Assembly: GCF_000682675.1 (NCBI RefSeq)
Contig: NZ_AWFA01000001.1
Span: 165,698-229,697 of the forward strand
DNA: 64,000 nt
Direction of reading: 5' to 3'
DNA from: Hyphomonas pacifica
GTDB taxonomy: Bacteria; Pseudomonadota; Alphaproteobacteria; Caulobacterales; Hyphomonadaceae
The notes below the pieces were generated by a model. The model saw nothing but the letters and a program-made list of their open reading frames with translations. It made no database searches and had not been told where the DNA came from. Made by a program: the position numbers and the translations under genes. The number at the start of each line of letters is the position of its first letter. The stretch's first letter is position 1. Shown in pieces: positions 48,454 through 57,139 of this stretch.

Positions 48454-50220
48454 TTATGTGACCGCTGCCCAAGGCTTGCTCAATAAAGCGGCAGAATTGA
48501 TGATTCCGACCATACAATAAGTCTGTGGGTAATTTCCCCACAGCTCCCCGGTCTCCGGATCGACGTCTTCAGACAGCAAGCCGACATGGTTGCGAGCCGC
48601 CAGAACGGACTCGAACATGGCGCGCGCCTCATCCACGCGTCCAACCCTGTAAAGGGCATCAATGAACCAGAATGTACAGGCCGTGAAGGCAGTCTTCGGC
48701 TTTCCGAAATCATCTTCCACCTTATACCGGTAGACATGATTGCCTTCTCTCAAATCCCGGTCCACCGCATTGACCGTGCCTATATAGCGCTCATCGGAAG
48801 CTGGCAGGAAACCGATCTCCGCCATCAAGAGAACCGAAGCATCCAGGTCCTCTCCCCCGAAGGCCGCAGTGAAGGCACCGATCTCAGGGTTCCACGCCTT
48901 CTCCAGAATGGTCGCATGAATGATGTTCGCGCGCTCGCTCCAATATTCCTGTCGTGCCTCCAGGCCCAGGCTCTCCGCAATCCGGGCCAGCCGGTCACAC
49001 GCGGCCCAGCACATAATCGCGGAAGACGTGTGCACATGCGCAATGGTGCGAAATTCCCAAATGCCTGCATCCGGCGTGTCATAGACCGCGAAGGCGCGTT
49101 CGCCGACAGGCTCTAATTGTTCGAATTCGGCTATACCGGGCTGTGATAGCAGACGCTTGTCAAAGAAGGATTGCGCAACGCCCAGCAGAACCTGGCCATA
49201 GACATCATGCTGGACATGCTCAGCCGCCTGATTGCCTCGCCGTACCGGCCCCATGCCGCGGAACCCCGGCAGGTTCGGCGCCATATCCTCAGATAGGTCC
49301 GCCTCCAGCCCGATCCCATAGACAGGCTGTATATGTCCGCCCTTTGAATGCGCCACGATGTTTCGCACCCAGCGCATATAATGTTCCAGCGTCCCCATAC
49401 CGGACAGCCGGTTCAGAGCCGTCACCGTGAAATAGGCGTCCCGGATCCAGCAATAACGATAGTCCCAGTTCCGGGAAGACCCTTCATGTTCGGGGACAGA
49501 AGTCGTCAGGGCAGCAACAATACCGCCCGTTTCTTCGAATACACACAACTTCAAGGTGATCGCGGCGCGAATAACTTCTTCCTGCCACTCGAACGGAACA
49601 GCCAGGCTGCGCGCCCACTTTGCCCAATATTGCCGCGTGCGCTCCTCCCAGTCCCGGGCAATGACACCCGGGGAGTCCGTCAGGGATTCATCCGCCCCCA
49701 AAACGAAGGTCGTGTCGCGGTCAAGAATGAAGGTGGTTTCAGAAAGGATGTAGGAAACCGGCGCGTCCGTTGTCACGCGGAAGGCAAACTCGTCATCCAC
49801 AAAGCGGACATGATTAACACCGCGAATAGGACGAAGCTGCCGCCCACCCCAATCTGTTTCCGGCCGCATCGAGATGCGCAACTGCGGGGAGCCTGCAATC
49901 ACCTCGAACCTGCGTACGACGCTGGCCGGACGAAACATACGGCCCTTGTGTTCAAAGCGCGGCGCAAAGTCCACGATCTCAACAATCGCACCGTCTTCGG
50001 ATTCCATCCTTGTACGCAGGATAGCCGTGTTGCGGTCATAGGCCTGGCTACGCTTGGCCAGTCCCTCCATCCATACATTGAACCTGCCATTACCACCCAG
50101 AAGCTGGTTGAACACAGGCTGCCCGTCAAATCTGGGTAGACAAAACCACTGATAGTCGCCGCGTGAATTGATCAGGCCGGCAATCGTACCATTGCCGATA
50201 ACCCCAAGGTCCAGACTCAT
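48454..50220 (-). CDS. Glycoside hydrolase family 15 protein (trehalase/glucoamylase-like)
   Basis: (alpha/alpha)6-barrel hydrolase with an N-terminal beta-sandwich (about 1-210). The GH15 core carries NWDYRYCWIRDAYFTV at about 250 and HVQHDVYGQVL near 345. 588 residues, the usual bacterial length. Placed with otsA and otsB (4-bp overlap with otsB), so trehalose hydrolysis is the likely role, but some homologues act on other alpha-glucosides. No signal peptide, so cytoplasmic. Confidence 0.88.
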   Translation of the reverse strand: MSLDLGVIGNGTIAGLINSRGDYQWFCLPRFDGQPVFNQLLGGNGRFNVWMEGLAKRSQAYDRNTAILRTRMESEDGAIVEIVDFAPRFEHKGRMFRPASVVRRFEVIAGSPQLRISMRPETDWGGRQLRPIRGVNHVRFVDDEFAFRVTTDAPVSYILSETTFILDRDTTFVLGADESLTDSPGVIARDWEERTRQYWAKWARSLAVPFEWQEEVIRAAITLKLCVFEETGGIVAALTTSVPEHEGSSRNWDYRYCWIRDAYFTVTALNRLSGMGTLEHYMRWVRNIVAHSKGGHIQPVYGIGLEADLSEDMAPNLPGFRGMGPVRRGNQAAEHVQHDVYGQVLLGVAQSFFDKRLLSQPGIAEFEQLEPVGERAFAVYDTPDAGIWEFRTIAHVHTSSAIMCWAACDRLARIAESLGLEARQEYWSERANIIHATILEKAWNPEIGAFTAAFGGEDLDASVLLMAEIGFLPASDERYIGTVNAVDRDLREGNHVYRYKVEDDFGKPKTAFTACTFWFIDALYRVGRVDEARAMFESVLAARNHVGLLSEDVDPETGELWGNYPQTYCMVGIINSAALLSKPWAAVT

Positions 50221-50951
50221 GGTTGCCCCAATTCTTTCTTCAAATAAGTAATGACATCCTGGTAGGTCGTCAGCCTGTAGTCTGCGCAGGTGGCGCCTTC
50301 TCCCACCTTAACAGACCAGCCGCCCAGCTTTCCGGCCATAGCAAAGGCGTCTTCATCGGTACGATCATCTCCAATCATGACCGGGACCCTGCCCTCAAAA
50401 TCCTTGAGCGACATGGCTCGCTCCAGGCAGATGCCTTTATTGGCGCCTTTCGGTTTGGCTTCGAGCACCATTTTCCCCGATTGCAGGGAATAGTCGTCAA
50501 AGCCCAAAAGCACCTCCGCCAGCTCCGTCGTCAACTCGTCGCCCTTGTCGGGAGCGGCGCGATAGTGAATGGCCAGAACCGGACCCTTGATTTCAAGACG
50601 CACGCCCTGATGCGCGGAAATGCTTTGCCGGATGGCCGAGACCAGATCGGCCGGTGCCTCGGCAATATTTTCATCAGGTGCCTCGCCGGGCTCTGCTGAG
50701 CGCAGGCCATGATTGCCAAACCGCCAGAGCCCCTCCGGCACCCGGCGGGACAAATCCGTCAAATCCCGTCCGGACAGCACGGCCAGCGCGCCTTTCAACT
50801 GCTCCGCCAGTTCAAGAATTACGTGGTCCATGCCATCTGGCAGAAACACCGCATCCGGATCATCCTGCAGTGGCGTGAGGGTTCCATCGAAATCGAGGAA
50901 CAAGGCGGCATCAGGGCCCAGCGCAGGCGGCGCCATATCTGTCTTGTTCAT
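50217..50951 (-). CDS. otsB: Trehalose-6-phosphate phosphatase
   Basis: HAD-superfamily phosphatase that releases trehalose from trehalose-6-phosphate. Catalytic DFDGTLTP near residue 18, KPKGANKGICLERAM and the metal-binding IGDDRTDEDAFAM near the C-terminus are all present. 244 residues. Overlaps both otsA and the GH15 gene by 4 bp. Confidence 0.93.
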   Translation of the reverse strand: MNKTDMAPPALGPDAALFLDFDGTLTPLQDDPDAVFLPDGMDHVILELAEQLKGALAVLSGRDLTDLSRRVPEGLWRFGNHGLRSAEPGEAPDENIAEAPADLVSAIRQSISAHQGVRLEIKGPVLAIHYRAAPDKGDELTTELAEVLLGFDDYSLQSGKMVLEAKPKGANKGICLERAMSLKDFEGRVPVMIGDDRTDEDAFAMAGKLGGWSVKVGEGATCADYRLTTYQDVITYLKKELGQP

Positions 50952-52342
50952 GCAGGTATCGCCTCGAATTCAGCCAGAAATCTCTCGCGCCACCAATTGA
51001 TGTCCTGCTCAATAAGGTTTCGGTACAAGCTCTGCCAGCGTTCGCGGCGTTCTCCCACCGGCATGTCGATGGCGCGCTTCACGGCATCTGCAATGGCTGC
51101 ACTGTCATATGGATTGATAATCAGGGCCTCCTTCATCTGCTCTGCCGCGCCCGCGAACTGGGACAGGATCAGCACACCGGGATCCTCCGGATCCTGCGCG
51201 GCAACAAACTCCTTCGCGACCAGATTCATGCCATCCTGCAGCGGCGTCACGAGACACGCCTTGGCCAGACGATACAGGCCGGCAATCTGTTCCCGCTCAT
51301 ATCCTCTCGCCAGATAGCGAATGGGAATCCAGTCCAGATCCCCATAGTCGCCATTGATCCGCCCTGACAAGGCATCCAGCTGTTGGCGCAGATGCGCATA
51401 CTCTTCCACAACAGAGCGCGATGGCGGCGCAATTTGCGTGAAGGATATCTTGCCATGTACTTCAGGGTAGCGGTCGAACAGCTCGGCCATGCCTTCGAAG
51501 CGCTGCGGCAGACCTTTGGAATAATCCATCCTGTCGACGCCGATCACCAGGTCGCGATCGCCCAGAAACTTGGACAAGCTATTGGCCGCTTTCTTCGCCG
51601 GTTCTTCAAGCGCGGCGCGGGCAAAGCCTTCGGTATCAATCCCGATCGGGCAATGTAGCAGCCGCACGATTCTGCCCTCAACCCGGAACCGCCCATCCGG
51701 CATTTCCTCTGCGCCAAATTCCTCTTCCAGATACTGGGCCAGATTGGCGAGGTCCTTTCCGGACTGAAGGCCAACGACATCATAGGCACACAGGCCAAGC
51801 GCCAGCCGCCTGTGTTCCGGAATGGCGCGGAAGACTTCCGGTGCCGGAAACGGAATATGCAGAAAAAAGCCGCACCGGCCGTTCCAGCCATCTTCCCGCA
51901 ACATGTCCCCCAGCAGCAGGAAGTGGTAGTCATGAACCCAAACCATGTCATTCGGCTGCGCCCTACGTCTCACAATGTCCGAGAACTTCTCGTTGATCTC
52001 GACATAGAAGCGGAAATATTCGGAATCGAAGACAGCCAGATCGATCCGGTTGTGCATGACCGGCCATAATACGCTGTTGGAGTATCCAAGATAAAAGCCA
52101 TCATACTGATGGCGCGAATAATCCGTTATCGCGAATTCAACGCCATCTTCATGGGAAGACTTTGCCCGGTTGCTGGGATAGTCGATGATCCGGCCGCTCC
52201 AGCCGATCCATAAGCCATTCGTATCTGCCAGCGTATCCCACAGCGCCACCGCCAGACCTCCTGCCCGGCTTTCCTGGCCCGCTGCCGTGCGATTGGACAC
52301 GGCAATCAGCCGTGATCCTTGTTTTTCATCATCTATTGTCAT
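50948..52342 (-). CDS. otsA: Trehalose-6-phosphate synthase
   Basis: GT20 retaining glycosyltransferase joining UDP-glucose and glucose-6-phosphate. The N-terminal AVSNRTA is typical; MVWVHDYHFLLLGDMLR, GVDRMDYSKGLPQRFE and PLQDGMNLVAKEFVAAQ mark the active site. 464 residues. First gene of otsA-otsB-GH15, an operon that can both make and break the osmolyte trehalose. The 128 bp upstream show no gene other than a doubtful 26-codon hydrophobic frame. Confidence 0.95.
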   Translation of the reverse strand: MTIDDEKQGSRLIAVSNRTAAGQESRAGGLAVALWDTLADTNGLWIGWSGRIIDYPSNRAKSSHEDGVEFAITDYSRHQYDGFYLGYSNSVLWPVMHNRIDLAVFDSEYFRFYVEINEKFSDIVRRRAQPNDMVWVHDYHFLLLGDMLREDGWNGRCGFFLHIPFPAPEVFRAIPEHRRLALGLCAYDVVGLQSGKDLANLAQYLEEEFGAEEMPDGRFRVEGRIVRLLHCPIGIDTEGFARAALEEPAKKAANSLSKFLGDRDLVIGVDRMDYSKGLPQRFEGMAELFDRYPEVHGKISFTQIAPPSRSVVEEYAHLRQQLDALSGRINGDYGDLDWIPIRYLARGYEREQIAGLYRLAKACLVTPLQDGMNLVAKEFVAAQDPEDPGVLILSQFAGAAEQMKEALIINPYDSAAIADAVKRAIDMPVGERRERWQSLYRNLIEQDINWWRERFLAEFEAIPA

Positions 52343-52470
52343 TACCCATCCTGTCCCTTGAAAGCTAGCCTATCAGGCCAACCATGCCCAAGCAGACGGC
52401 AAAACTGATCTGCAGAAACACCAGACGTGCCTGATTAATGGTCATACGATAAGTAATAGGTGCGCGCGCA

Positions 52471-53292
52471 TCAGGTTCCACCTCTGCGATCAGAAAGCAG
52501 CCTTGCATTGAACGCTGCATCCGGCAAATCCGCCAAAGTGCGAACTGCCGGATCAATACGCGCAGACTGGCGTACCGACTCGAAAGGCCCTCGCCCTTCA
52601 ATCCGCCCCATTCTGTAGAGTGCCGCGTCCGCCCTGCCGGTCAGGATAAAGGCAAAATCCCAATCGAGCCCTGCTGTCTTGGCCAGTTCATTCGTGCAGT
52701 TTGACGTCAGCGTATTGTAGAAACGCGCATGCGTCTCAATGCTTTCGGTACGCTGAAGCAAGGCCGTCAAATAGGCTTCAACCTCTTCCTGGCTAAGCAC
52801 CAATGGATAAAGATACAATTCCTTGTTGAGGTATACTGCGCGCCGCGCCAGCAAGTCCCGTGGCGTCGCCCACTGATAGATCAACTCAAACCCGTTTAGC
52901 GCCCCGCGAACAACAGAGTATTTCTCCCCTGCCTCTTTGCGCGCCTCAACCGTCAGACCAATCAGGTCTCCGTCGGCGAACTCAAAGAGAACCAGCGTGT
53001 GCGCCATAAGGGGCTGGCCGGGATGCGGTTCGACAACAAACCAGGCGCGGCGGACATCTTCGATACGATGCGACGGCAGGCGCTTCCATATCTGCACAGG
53101 GCCGCTCCCAACAGGGTATGACCAGTCCCGGTAAGGACTGACCTGGAATATCCCCTCCCCCATCTCAACATGCGGAAGACGCGAGAGGTGCGGCTGCCAA
53201 TCCCGGTCATGCCGCGGCTGTTTCGCGACCACGGCGACAACAAACAAAAGCGCCGCGCAGCCCAGGGCCAACAAGACTGCCACGTTCTTCAT
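52471..53292 (-). CDS. DUF4105-like membrane-anchored protein
   Basis: N-terminal hydrophobic anchor (about 4-23, VAVLLALGCAALLFVVAVVA) then a periplasmic domain whose YNTLTSNCTNELAK motif is characteristic of DUF4105 (Lnb N-terminal-like), a cysteine-centred, papain-like predicted fold. About 273 residues. ATG 53292 chosen because it overlaps the stop of the upstream FMN protein (ATGA) and places the TM segment at the N-terminus. Function unknown. Confidence 0.75.
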   Translation of the reverse strand: MKNVAVLLALGCAALLFVVAVVAKQPRHDRDWQPHLSRLPHVEMGEGIFQVSPYRDWSYPVGSGPVQIWKRLPSHRIEDVRRAWFVVEPHPGQPLMAHTLVLFEFADGDLIGLTVEARKEAGEKYSVVRGALNGFELIYQWATPRDLLARRAVYLNKELYLYPLVLSQEEVEAYLTALLQRTESIETHARFYNTLTSNCTNELAKTAGLDWDFAFILTGRADAALYRMGRIEGRGPFESVRQSARIDPAVRTLADLPDAAFNARLLSDRRGGT

Positions 53293-54893
53293 CTTGCAGC
53301 CCTCAAGCCCCTGGGGACAAAAGTATGCGCTTGCGCCATATCCCACTCATGCGCCAATGAGGTCTCTTCCGGTGCATCCAGAAGCTCCCCAGGTTTGACC
53401 AGTTGGTATGCTCTCTCTGCGGAATATATGATATCCTCTGTTACACGGTGCATGATATGACGGGGTGTCAGTTCAGAGGGGTGTGAACATCCCGCTGCAC
53501 CAACTACCTCCATCAGGGCGTTCATTGTGTTGTGGTGAAAATTCCGGACGCGCACGGCCTTATCATCCACGACCAATCCGCGCTGACGGCTTTTGTCGGA
53601 TGTGGCTATTCCTGTTGGACACGTATTGTTATGGCAGTTGAGAGACTGAATGCACCCCAGCGCAAACATGAAGCCACGTGCCGTGTTGATCCAGTCAGCC
53701 CCCAGCGCCATTGAGGAGGCAATGGAAAACGCACTGATCTGCTTGCCGGAGCAGCCGAGTTTTACGTCATCTTTCAAACCGGTTCCTACGAGTGCATTGC
53801 GTGTCAGCACCAGACCCTGCCGAAGCGGCGCCCCGACATGATCAAGAAATTCCGCCGGCGCCGCGCCCGTGCCCCCTTCCCCACCATCAACAACCATGAA
53901 ATCCACACGCAGGCCTGTCTCCAGCATTGCCTTGCAGATAGCCAGGGTTTCCCAGCGGTTCCCGACCGCGAATTTTATCCCCACAGGCTTGCCGCCTGAC
54001 AGCTCACGCAGCTTTGCTGCAAATTCCAGCATTTCAATCGGCGTGCTGAAGGCGGAATGTGCTGGCGGGGATACACAGGTCTCTCCCACTTCAATGCCGC
54101 GTGCCTCGGCAATCTCTTCCGTAACCTTTTCACCTGGCAAAACACCGCCATGCCCCGGCTTTGCACCCTGGCTCAATTTTATCTCGATCATCTTGATCTG
54201 CGGATCACGCGCCGTGTCCTCAAAACGCACGGCATCAAATCCGCCGTCCTTGGCACGGCACCCGAAATAACCTGAGCCGAGTTCCCATACGAGGTCTGCG
54301 CCGCCGCGCTTGTGATAGCGCGAGACGCCGCCCTCACCGGTATCGTGATAAAAGCCGCCCATGGCCGCGCCTTTCGACAAGGCTTCAATCGCATGTGCGC
54401 CAAGGGCTCCGAAACTCATTGCAGAGATATTGAAAATGCTGGCTGAGTAAGGCTGCGGCGTGCCCGGGGCCCCAATCAGAACACGCGGGTCGTTATTTTC
54501 CGTATGCTTCGCGGCTATGGAATGGGCGAGCCATTCATACGGCGGCCGGTCAATATCCAGATGACTGCCAAAGGGCTCAACAGAGGTTACGTCCTTGGCC
54601 CGCCGATAGACCATGGCGCGCTCTTCATTATTGAAAGGCCGCCCTTCGGTTTCACTCTCGACAATGTAAGAGCGCAGGAAAGGCCGCAACTCTTCCGCAA
54701 TCCACCGGATACGCGCAATGACCGGAAAGTTCCGCCATAGCGCATGGCTGCGCTGAACCATGTCGTAAAAGCCCAGAATGGCGAGCGCCCCCGCCGGAAT
54801 CCCCATATAGACAAGCCATATGTAGTCTCGCCAAAAGACTGCGCAGATAACTGCAATTAGACAGATGACCAACCAGGGCACATACCGGAACAT
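53289..54893 (-). CDS. FMN-binding glutamate-synthase-like protein (standalone, membrane-anchored)
   Basis: Two N-terminal hydrophobic helices (about 5-45) precede a GltB domain-2-like FMN barrel with SAMSFGALGAHAIEALSKGA, VDGGEGGTGAAPAEF and a 3Fe-4S cysteine motif C-X5-C-X4-C (CIQSLNCHNNTCPTGIAT). It lacks the class II amidotransferase domain and GltB domain 4, so it cannot be a complete glutamate synthase. 534 residues, normal for this family. Physiological reaction not known. Overlaps the DUF4105 gene by 4 bp. The 286 bp to the divergent DUF2853 gene hold only promoters. Confidence 0.88.
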   Translation of the reverse strand: MFRYVPWLVICLIAVICAVFWRDYIWLVYMGIPAGALAILGFYDMVQRSHALWRNFPVIARIRWIAEELRPFLRSYIVESETEGRPFNNEERAMVYRRAKDVTSVEPFGSHLDIDRPPYEWLAHSIAAKHTENNDPRVLIGAPGTPQPYSASIFNISAMSFGALGAHAIEALSKGAAMGGFYHDTGEGGVSRYHKRGGADLVWELGSGYFGCRAKDGGFDAVRFEDTARDPQIKMIEIKLSQGAKPGHGGVLPGEKVTEEIAEARGIEVGETCVSPPAHSAFSTPIEMLEFAAKLRELSGGKPVGIKFAVGNRWETLAICKAMLETGLRVDFMVVDGGEGGTGAAPAEFLDHVGAPLRQGLVLTRNALVGTGLKDDVKLGCSGKQISAFSIASSMALGADWINTARGFMFALGCIQSLNCHNNTCPTGIATSDKSRQRGLVVDDKAVRVRNFHHNTMNALMEVVGAAGCSHPSELTPRHIMHRVTEDIIYSAERAYQLVKPGELLDAPEETSLAHEWDMAQAHTFVPRGLRAAR

Positions 54894-55179
54894 ATCAGCC
54901 TCATTCTTTATTATCGCTCAGCGTGATGTGAGCTACATGCGGCCCAAGGTCAATGAATGACCAAGCTGAAAAAAGAGACCATAAAAAGCCCTATTCTTCC
55001 TAAATCACACTTATACTCCCTACACGGATATATAACAACACAGACCATCAGGATAAAAAGGGTTGGCACCCTGTGGAAAAACAAGGCAATGTACAGGGCG
55101 CGTTTCAAAGTGATTCGTGTTGTTAGCTGCGTAAATGAAAATCACGCCCGTCTGTCGGGCCCATTGAGGAGACCCTCCC

Positions 55180-55608
55180 ATGGCAAAAGCAACCAAAGCC
55201 AAAAAAGCCGCTGCGCCGAAGAAAGCCGCAGCACCGAAACTCGCAAAGCCAGCCAAGACCCCTTCTCCCAAAGAAGTTCTGATGGAGAAGTATATCGCCG
55301 ATCTGAAAGAGAAAGTTGGCGAGACCCGTTCTGACATGGCCCTGCTCGAAGCAGCGGTGAAAGCGTCCGGTCCAACCATCTACAAATCTGACACGGCCAC
55401 GATTGCCGCCTCAGACAAGGAAGAACTGGCCCGCGTCAAGAAGGGCTTCATTGCGAAAAAGCTGGGCGTCACGGATGAGGCGAAAGCCGATGCCGCTATC
55501 GCAGACGCCGTTGCAAAGTATGGCAAGTCTGTGCGCGCAAAGCATCGTCCGGTGATGTACTACCTGATCGCCAAGGCCCTGAAGAAAGGGTCTGTGCTGA
55601 AAGGCTAA
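55180..55608 (+). CDS. DUF2853 protein with histone-H1-like tail
   Basis: Residues 1-30 are a Lys/Ala/Pro repeat (KAAAPKKAAAPK and variants) like the tails of histone H1 and of some bacterial HU-like proteins. The remainder matches DUF2853: SDKEELARVKKGFIAKKLGV and RPVMYYLIAKAL. 142 residues. A strong GAGGAG site lies 8 nt upstream, and a short GCCCG/CGGGC hairpin precedes it at 55148-55162. A strong terminator follows. The tail suggests nucleic-acid binding; function otherwise unknown. Confidence 0.8.
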   Translation: MAKATKAKKAAAPKKAAAPKLAKPAKTPSPKEVLMEKYIADLKEKVGETRSDMALLEAAVKASGPTIYKSDTATIAASDKEELARVKKGFIAKKLGVTDEAKADAAIADAVAKYGKSVRAKHRPVMYYLIAKALKKGSVLKG

Positions 55609-55626
55609 GCACCCATCAGATACTAT

Positions 55627-55659
55627 AAAGCCGGGAAGACAACGTCTTCCCGGCTTTTT
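55627..55659 (+). terminator. Strong Rho-independent terminator after DUF2853 gene
   Basis: Perfect 14-bp stem (55627-55640 with 55644-55657) with an AAC loop and a T run through 55659. Confidence 0.93.
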
Positions 55660-55680
55660 CTTTGTACGGAACAATACCGA

Positions 55681-56817
55681 TCAATACCCGTTCAGGCGAG
55701 CGTACCGATCCCGGTGCCAGCTGGCAGAGCCATACATGGCTTCCTGCACACGGGCCCGCTTCATATAGAGCCCCGGGTCGGCCTCATCCGTCATGCCGAT
55801 ACCGCCATGCATCTGCACACACTCATTGGAGACGAGGTGCACCAGATCGCTGGCACGGGCCTTTGCGATGCTGGCAAGTTCGGCAACATTATCCTTGCCC
55901 TCATCGACGGCCGACAGCGCGGCGGCGACGCAGGACCGCGTCATTTCCAGTTCCGTGAACATTTTCGCCGCGCGATGCTGCAGCCCCTGGAAAGAACCGA
56001 TCAGCTGGCCGAACTGTTTACGGCTCTGCAGATATTCCAGCGTCATCTCGAACGCCGCCTGCGCACTGCCCAGCATCTCGGCGGCCTGACCGATCGCGGC
56101 TCGATCCAGCACCGGCTCCAGCACATCAGCGCCCTGATCGGCGGCACCGATCAACGCACCTTCCGGCACCATTACATCTTCGAGCGTCACATGTGCGGCG
56201 CCATGGGAATCGACCGTATTCAGCGCCTGAATGGAGACGCCTTTTGCATCCGCTGGCACCAGGAACAGGCTGAGACCATGACGGTCGCCTGCCTCACCAA
56301 AGGTACGCGCCACGACGATCAGCATGTCCGCATGATGCGCGTCAGGCACGTACCGCTTCATGCCGTTCAGCGTGTAGCCCTGACCATTGCGCTCGGCTTC
56401 CGTGGCAACCCCAAGCGGATTGAAATGTGCGCTCTCGTCCATGGCCAGCGCGAAAGTCGTTTCGCCGCCCGCGATCTTGGGCAACCATTCAGCCTGCTGT
56501 GCCGGGCTGCCACCCAATTGCAACGCACTCGCCGCGATCAATGCCGTCTGCATGACAGGCGTGGCAGCAAGCGTGCGACCTTGCGCTTCCAGGATCTGGC
56601 CAAGACCGACCAGTCCGAAATGTTCACCCCCCGGCTCATCCGGAATGATCACACCAAAGAAGCCGAGCTCTGCGAGCTTCTGGCGGGTTTCGGGGTCTAC
56701 CCCGTTGGCGCCTTTGTTGCGCAGCGTGCGCAGATGCGTGATCGGCAGTTCTTCACGCGCGAAAGTCATTGCGGTTTCCCGCAGCATTTCCTGGTCTTCT
56801 GTCAGAAGGAATGTCAT
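55681..56817 (-). CDS. Acyl-CoA dehydrogenase
   Basis: FAD-dependent acyl-CoA dehydrogenase, first step of beta-oxidation or a related acyl-CoA pathway. ACAD N-terminal helix domain (about 5-115), middle beta domain (FALAMDESAHFN, near 130) and C-terminal helices ending ECVQMHGGIGMTDEADPGLY. 378 residues. Last of three overlapping genes: the ATG overlaps the small membrane protein's stop by 4 bp. Paired with the dehydrogenase at 57140, which suggests a two-subunit enzyme of the kind known for steroid or branched side chains, though this is inference. Confidence 0.88.
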   Translation of the reverse strand: MTFLLTEDQEMLRETAMTFAREELPITHLRTLRNKGANGVDPETRQKLAELGFFGVIIPDEPGGEHFGLVGLGQILEAQGRTLAATPVMQTALIAASALQLGGSPAQQAEWLPKIAGGETTFALAMDESAHFNPLGVATEAERNGQGYTLNGMKRYVPDAHHADMLIVVARTFGEAGDRHGLSLFLVPADAKGVSIQALNTVDSHGAAHVTLEDVMVPEGALIGAADQGADVLEPVLDRAAIGQAAEMLGSAQAAFEMTLEYLQSRKQFGQLIGSFQGLQHRAAKMFTELEMTRSCVAAALSAVDEGKDNVAELASIAKARASDLVHLVSNECVQMHGGIGMTDEADPGLYMKRARVQEAMYGSASWHRDRYARLNGY

Positions 56818-57137
56818 CTGAATATCTCCGAAGCCTTACGTTTTTCCATTGTGTTCTTGGCGTCACGACGCACCGCAGCGGCTTCCCTGCCGACCAGAAC
56901 CCCCACCAGACCAGCAATCGCCCAGAAGGCAATCGCGGCAGTCACAGTAAGCGGATCAATCATGTCTGCGCGCGCCCCTGCCCCACTCACCCACAGAAAA
57001 GTCAGAGTGATGGTCAATGCAGAGGCCGCGATCCAGAGGCTGTACTGAAACAGGGGCCGTCCCCGGAAGAAGGGAACAGCAAACCCTGCCAGAAAGGGCA
57101 GCCCCAGATAGATCAGGGAAGCGTGTGCTGGCGACAT
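56814..57137 (-). CDS. Small membrane protein between two acyl-CoA dehydrogenases
   Basis: 107 residues with three hydrophobic helices (about 6-24, 31-50, 60-82) and a charged C-terminus. No family recognised. It starts 2 bp after the upstream dehydrogenase and overlaps the downstream one by 4 bp, so all three are probably made together and the protein may anchor them. Confidence 0.7.
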   Translation of the reverse strand: MSPAHASLIYLGLPFLAGFAVPFFRGRPLFQYSLWIAASALTITLTFLWVSGAGARADMIDPLTVTAAIAFWAIAGLVGVLVGREAAAVRRDAKNTMEKRKASEIFR

Positions 57138-57139
57138 GG

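Noticed and set aside
52365..52442. 26-codon hydrophobic frame after the DUF4105 gene
   Set aside because: It could be a single-helix peptide, but it has no ribosome site, no partner and no recognisable similarity.
55041..55080. Sigma-54 promoter (TTGGCAC) upstream of the DUF2853 gene
   Set aside because: The -24-like TTGGCAC has no matching -12 TTGC element at the required distance.
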